The position numbers and the translations under genes are program-made. Below, one piece after another: positions 63,260-64,000 of a DNA stretch of 64,000 nt. How positions within the stretch are numbered: position 1 is the first letter of the stretch; every line of letters starts with the position of its first letter. The notes below the pieces were generated by a model, which saw only the letters and a program-made list of their open reading frames with translations, had not been told where the DNA came from and did not search any database. This DNA is from Streptomyces sp. SN-593 (GTDB lineage Bacteria > Actinomycetota > Actinomycetes > Streptomycetales > Streptomycetaceae). The DNA lies in NCBI RefSeq assembly GCF_016756395.1, contig NZ_AP018365.1, forward strand, positions 6,017,001 through 6,081,000, read 5' to 3'.

Positions 63260-64000
63260 CCGGTGAAGTAGTGGCCCTTGTCGAGGTCCTCGAGCAGGCC
63301 GGGGCCGGTCGGCTGCCAGCCCAGCAGTTCGCGGGTGCGGGTGCTGGACGCGGGGCTGTCCAGGCCGATGAAGCCGGCCATCCAGGTGAAGTGGGCGGGC
63401 GCGTCCTCGGCCGTGACCGAGGCCACGGGCAGGTCGAGGTGGCGCCCGATCACCTCGGCGACGTCGCGGATCGGCACGCCCTCGTCCGCCACCGCGTGCA
63501 GCACCGAACCGGCGGGGGCGTCCTCCAGCGCCAGCCGGAAGAGGGTCGCGGCGTCGGAGCGGTGCACGGCCGGCCAGCGGTTGGCGCCGTCGCCGACGTA
63601 GCCGGCGACGCCCTTGTCGCGAGCGGTGGCGATGATCATCGGCACGAAGCCCTGGTCGCCGTCGCCGTGCACGGTCGGGCAGAGGCGGACGACGGAGGAG
63701 CGGACCCCGCGGTCGGCGAGGGCGAGGGTGGCGAGGGCGTTGTCCATCCGCTTCGCCGGGCCGGTCGGGTGGCCGTCGGCCGGGCCCGCGGTGCGGCCGT
63801 CCTCCTCGGTCAGCACCCGGCCGGGGGTCAGCCCGAGCACGCCGGCGGCGATGACCAGCGGCTTGTCCGTGCCGGCGAGCGCGTCGCCGAAGGTGTCGAT
63901 GGCGAGGCGGTCGGCGTCGGCGGCGGCCTCGAAGCCGCCGCTGAAGGCGATGTCGTGCTTGAACGCCAGGTGGATCACGCCGTCGGACTCGGCAGCCGCG
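63247..64000 (-). CDS. NAD(P)-dependent epimerase/dehydratase-like (SDR) protein, N-terminus outside window
   Basis: The frame is open to the end of the window, so about 250 C-terminal residues are seen and the N-terminal Rossmann motif is missing. SDGVIHLAFKHD at the cut end is the usual strand after the first loop of atypical SDR epimerases. Later motifs are VLGLTPGRV, RSSVVRLCPTVHG, the IATARDKGVAGYVGDGANRWPAVHRSDAATLFRLALED segment and ELLGWQPTGPGLLEDLDKGHYF, together matching NAD-dependent epimerase/dehydratase proteins that are often annotated as 3-beta-hydroxysteroid dehydrogenase-like. Stop TGA at 63247-63249. It converges with the ABC exporter genes. Substrate unknown. Confidence 0.9.
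   Translation of the reverse strand, partial: AAAESDGVIHLAFKHDIAFSGGFEAAADADRLAIDTFGDALAGTDKPLVIAAGVLGLTPGRVLTEEDGRTAGPADGHPTGPAKRMDNALATLALADRGVRSSVVRLCPTVHGDGDQGFVPMIIATARDKGVAGYVGDGANRWPAVHRSDAATLFRLALEDAPAGSVLHAVADEGVPIRDVAEVIGRHLDLPVASVTAEDAPAHFTWMAGFIGLDSPASSTRTRELLGWQPTGPGLLEDLDKGHYFTGPTA

Overview
The window is a piece of a high-GC actinobacterial chromosome, almost certainly from a member of the Streptomycetaceae. Supporting signs are very high GC with strong third-position bias, frequent GTG and TTG starts, the adjacent coiled-coil genes filP and scy of the Streptomyces polar-growth machinery, nucS in place of MutS/MutL-type mismatch repair, the GlgE alpha-glucan pathway, and a gene order that, from memory, resembles the atp-to-glgP segment of Streptomyces chromosomes. 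I see no insertion sequence, prophage, CRISPR array, tRNA or rRNA, so this is conserved core chromosome rather than an island.

Layout. 0-2.5 kb: end of the ATP synthase operon (atpD 3' part, atpC), a DUF2550 protein and a PduO-type cobalamin adenosyltransferase. 2.6-9.4 kb: a 3-hydroxyacyl-CoA dehydrogenase, a STAS protein, a large membrane-anchored P-loop protein with repeat-rich ends, nucS and a small conserved protein. 9.5-13.1 kb: a luciferase-like oxidoreductase, a zinc-ribbon-like small protein and an ABC-2 type exporter pair. 13.2-17.8 kb: filP and scy. 18-21 kb: methylmalonyl-CoA epimerase, acetyl-CoA acetyltransferase and MeaB. 21.1-28.6 kb: an MFS exporter with a divergent ArsR-like regulator, small membrane and thiamine-binding-like proteins, a DUF2127 gene coupled to three tandem AIM24 paralogues, and two MarR regulators. 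28.6-33 kb: a DUF3817 protein, isobutyryl-CoA mutase large subunit (icmA), a DUF397-like small protein, a TetR regulator and a thioredoxin-fold/TPR protein. 33-36.4 kb: a secreted/membrane trio (DUF6230, DUF6114 and a Pro/Thr-rich exported protein). 36.4-45.4 kb: central carbon genes pyk, ackA, pta, a D-lactate-dehydrogenase-like gene, pfkA and a family 2 glycosyltransferase. 45.4-56.6 kb: glgB, mak, treS, glgE and the divergent glgP. 56.7-64 kb: cold-shock protein, M4 metalloprotease, a heterodimeric ABC exporter and the C-terminal part of an NAD(P)-dependent epimerase.

How the genes fit together. Adenosyltransferase, epimerase, thiolase, MeaB and IcmA all belong to B12-dependent acyl-CoA metabolism (propionyl-, methylmalonyl-, isobutyryl- and butyryl-CoA), although they are spread over 28 kb. 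Pyk, Pta-AckA, the lactate dehydrogenase homologue and Pfk form a glycolysis and overflow group. TreS, Mak, GlgE and GlgB convert trehalose through maltose 1-phosphate into branched alpha-glucan, which GlgP can degrade.

Non-coding signals are plentiful: perfect GC-rich hairpins close most transcription units, several genes appear leaderless (a TANNNT box 6-8 nt before the start codon and no clear Shine-Dalgarno), and several intergenic palindromes look like operators. The most interesting leads are the DUF2127-AIM24-AIM24-AIM24 operon, the membrane P-loop protein with DAFG repeats, the DUF6230-DUF6114-exported trio, the complementary degeneracy of the two ABC exporter subunits, and an 18-bp near-palindrome just before icmA. 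None of these can be shown from sequence alone to be a new system.
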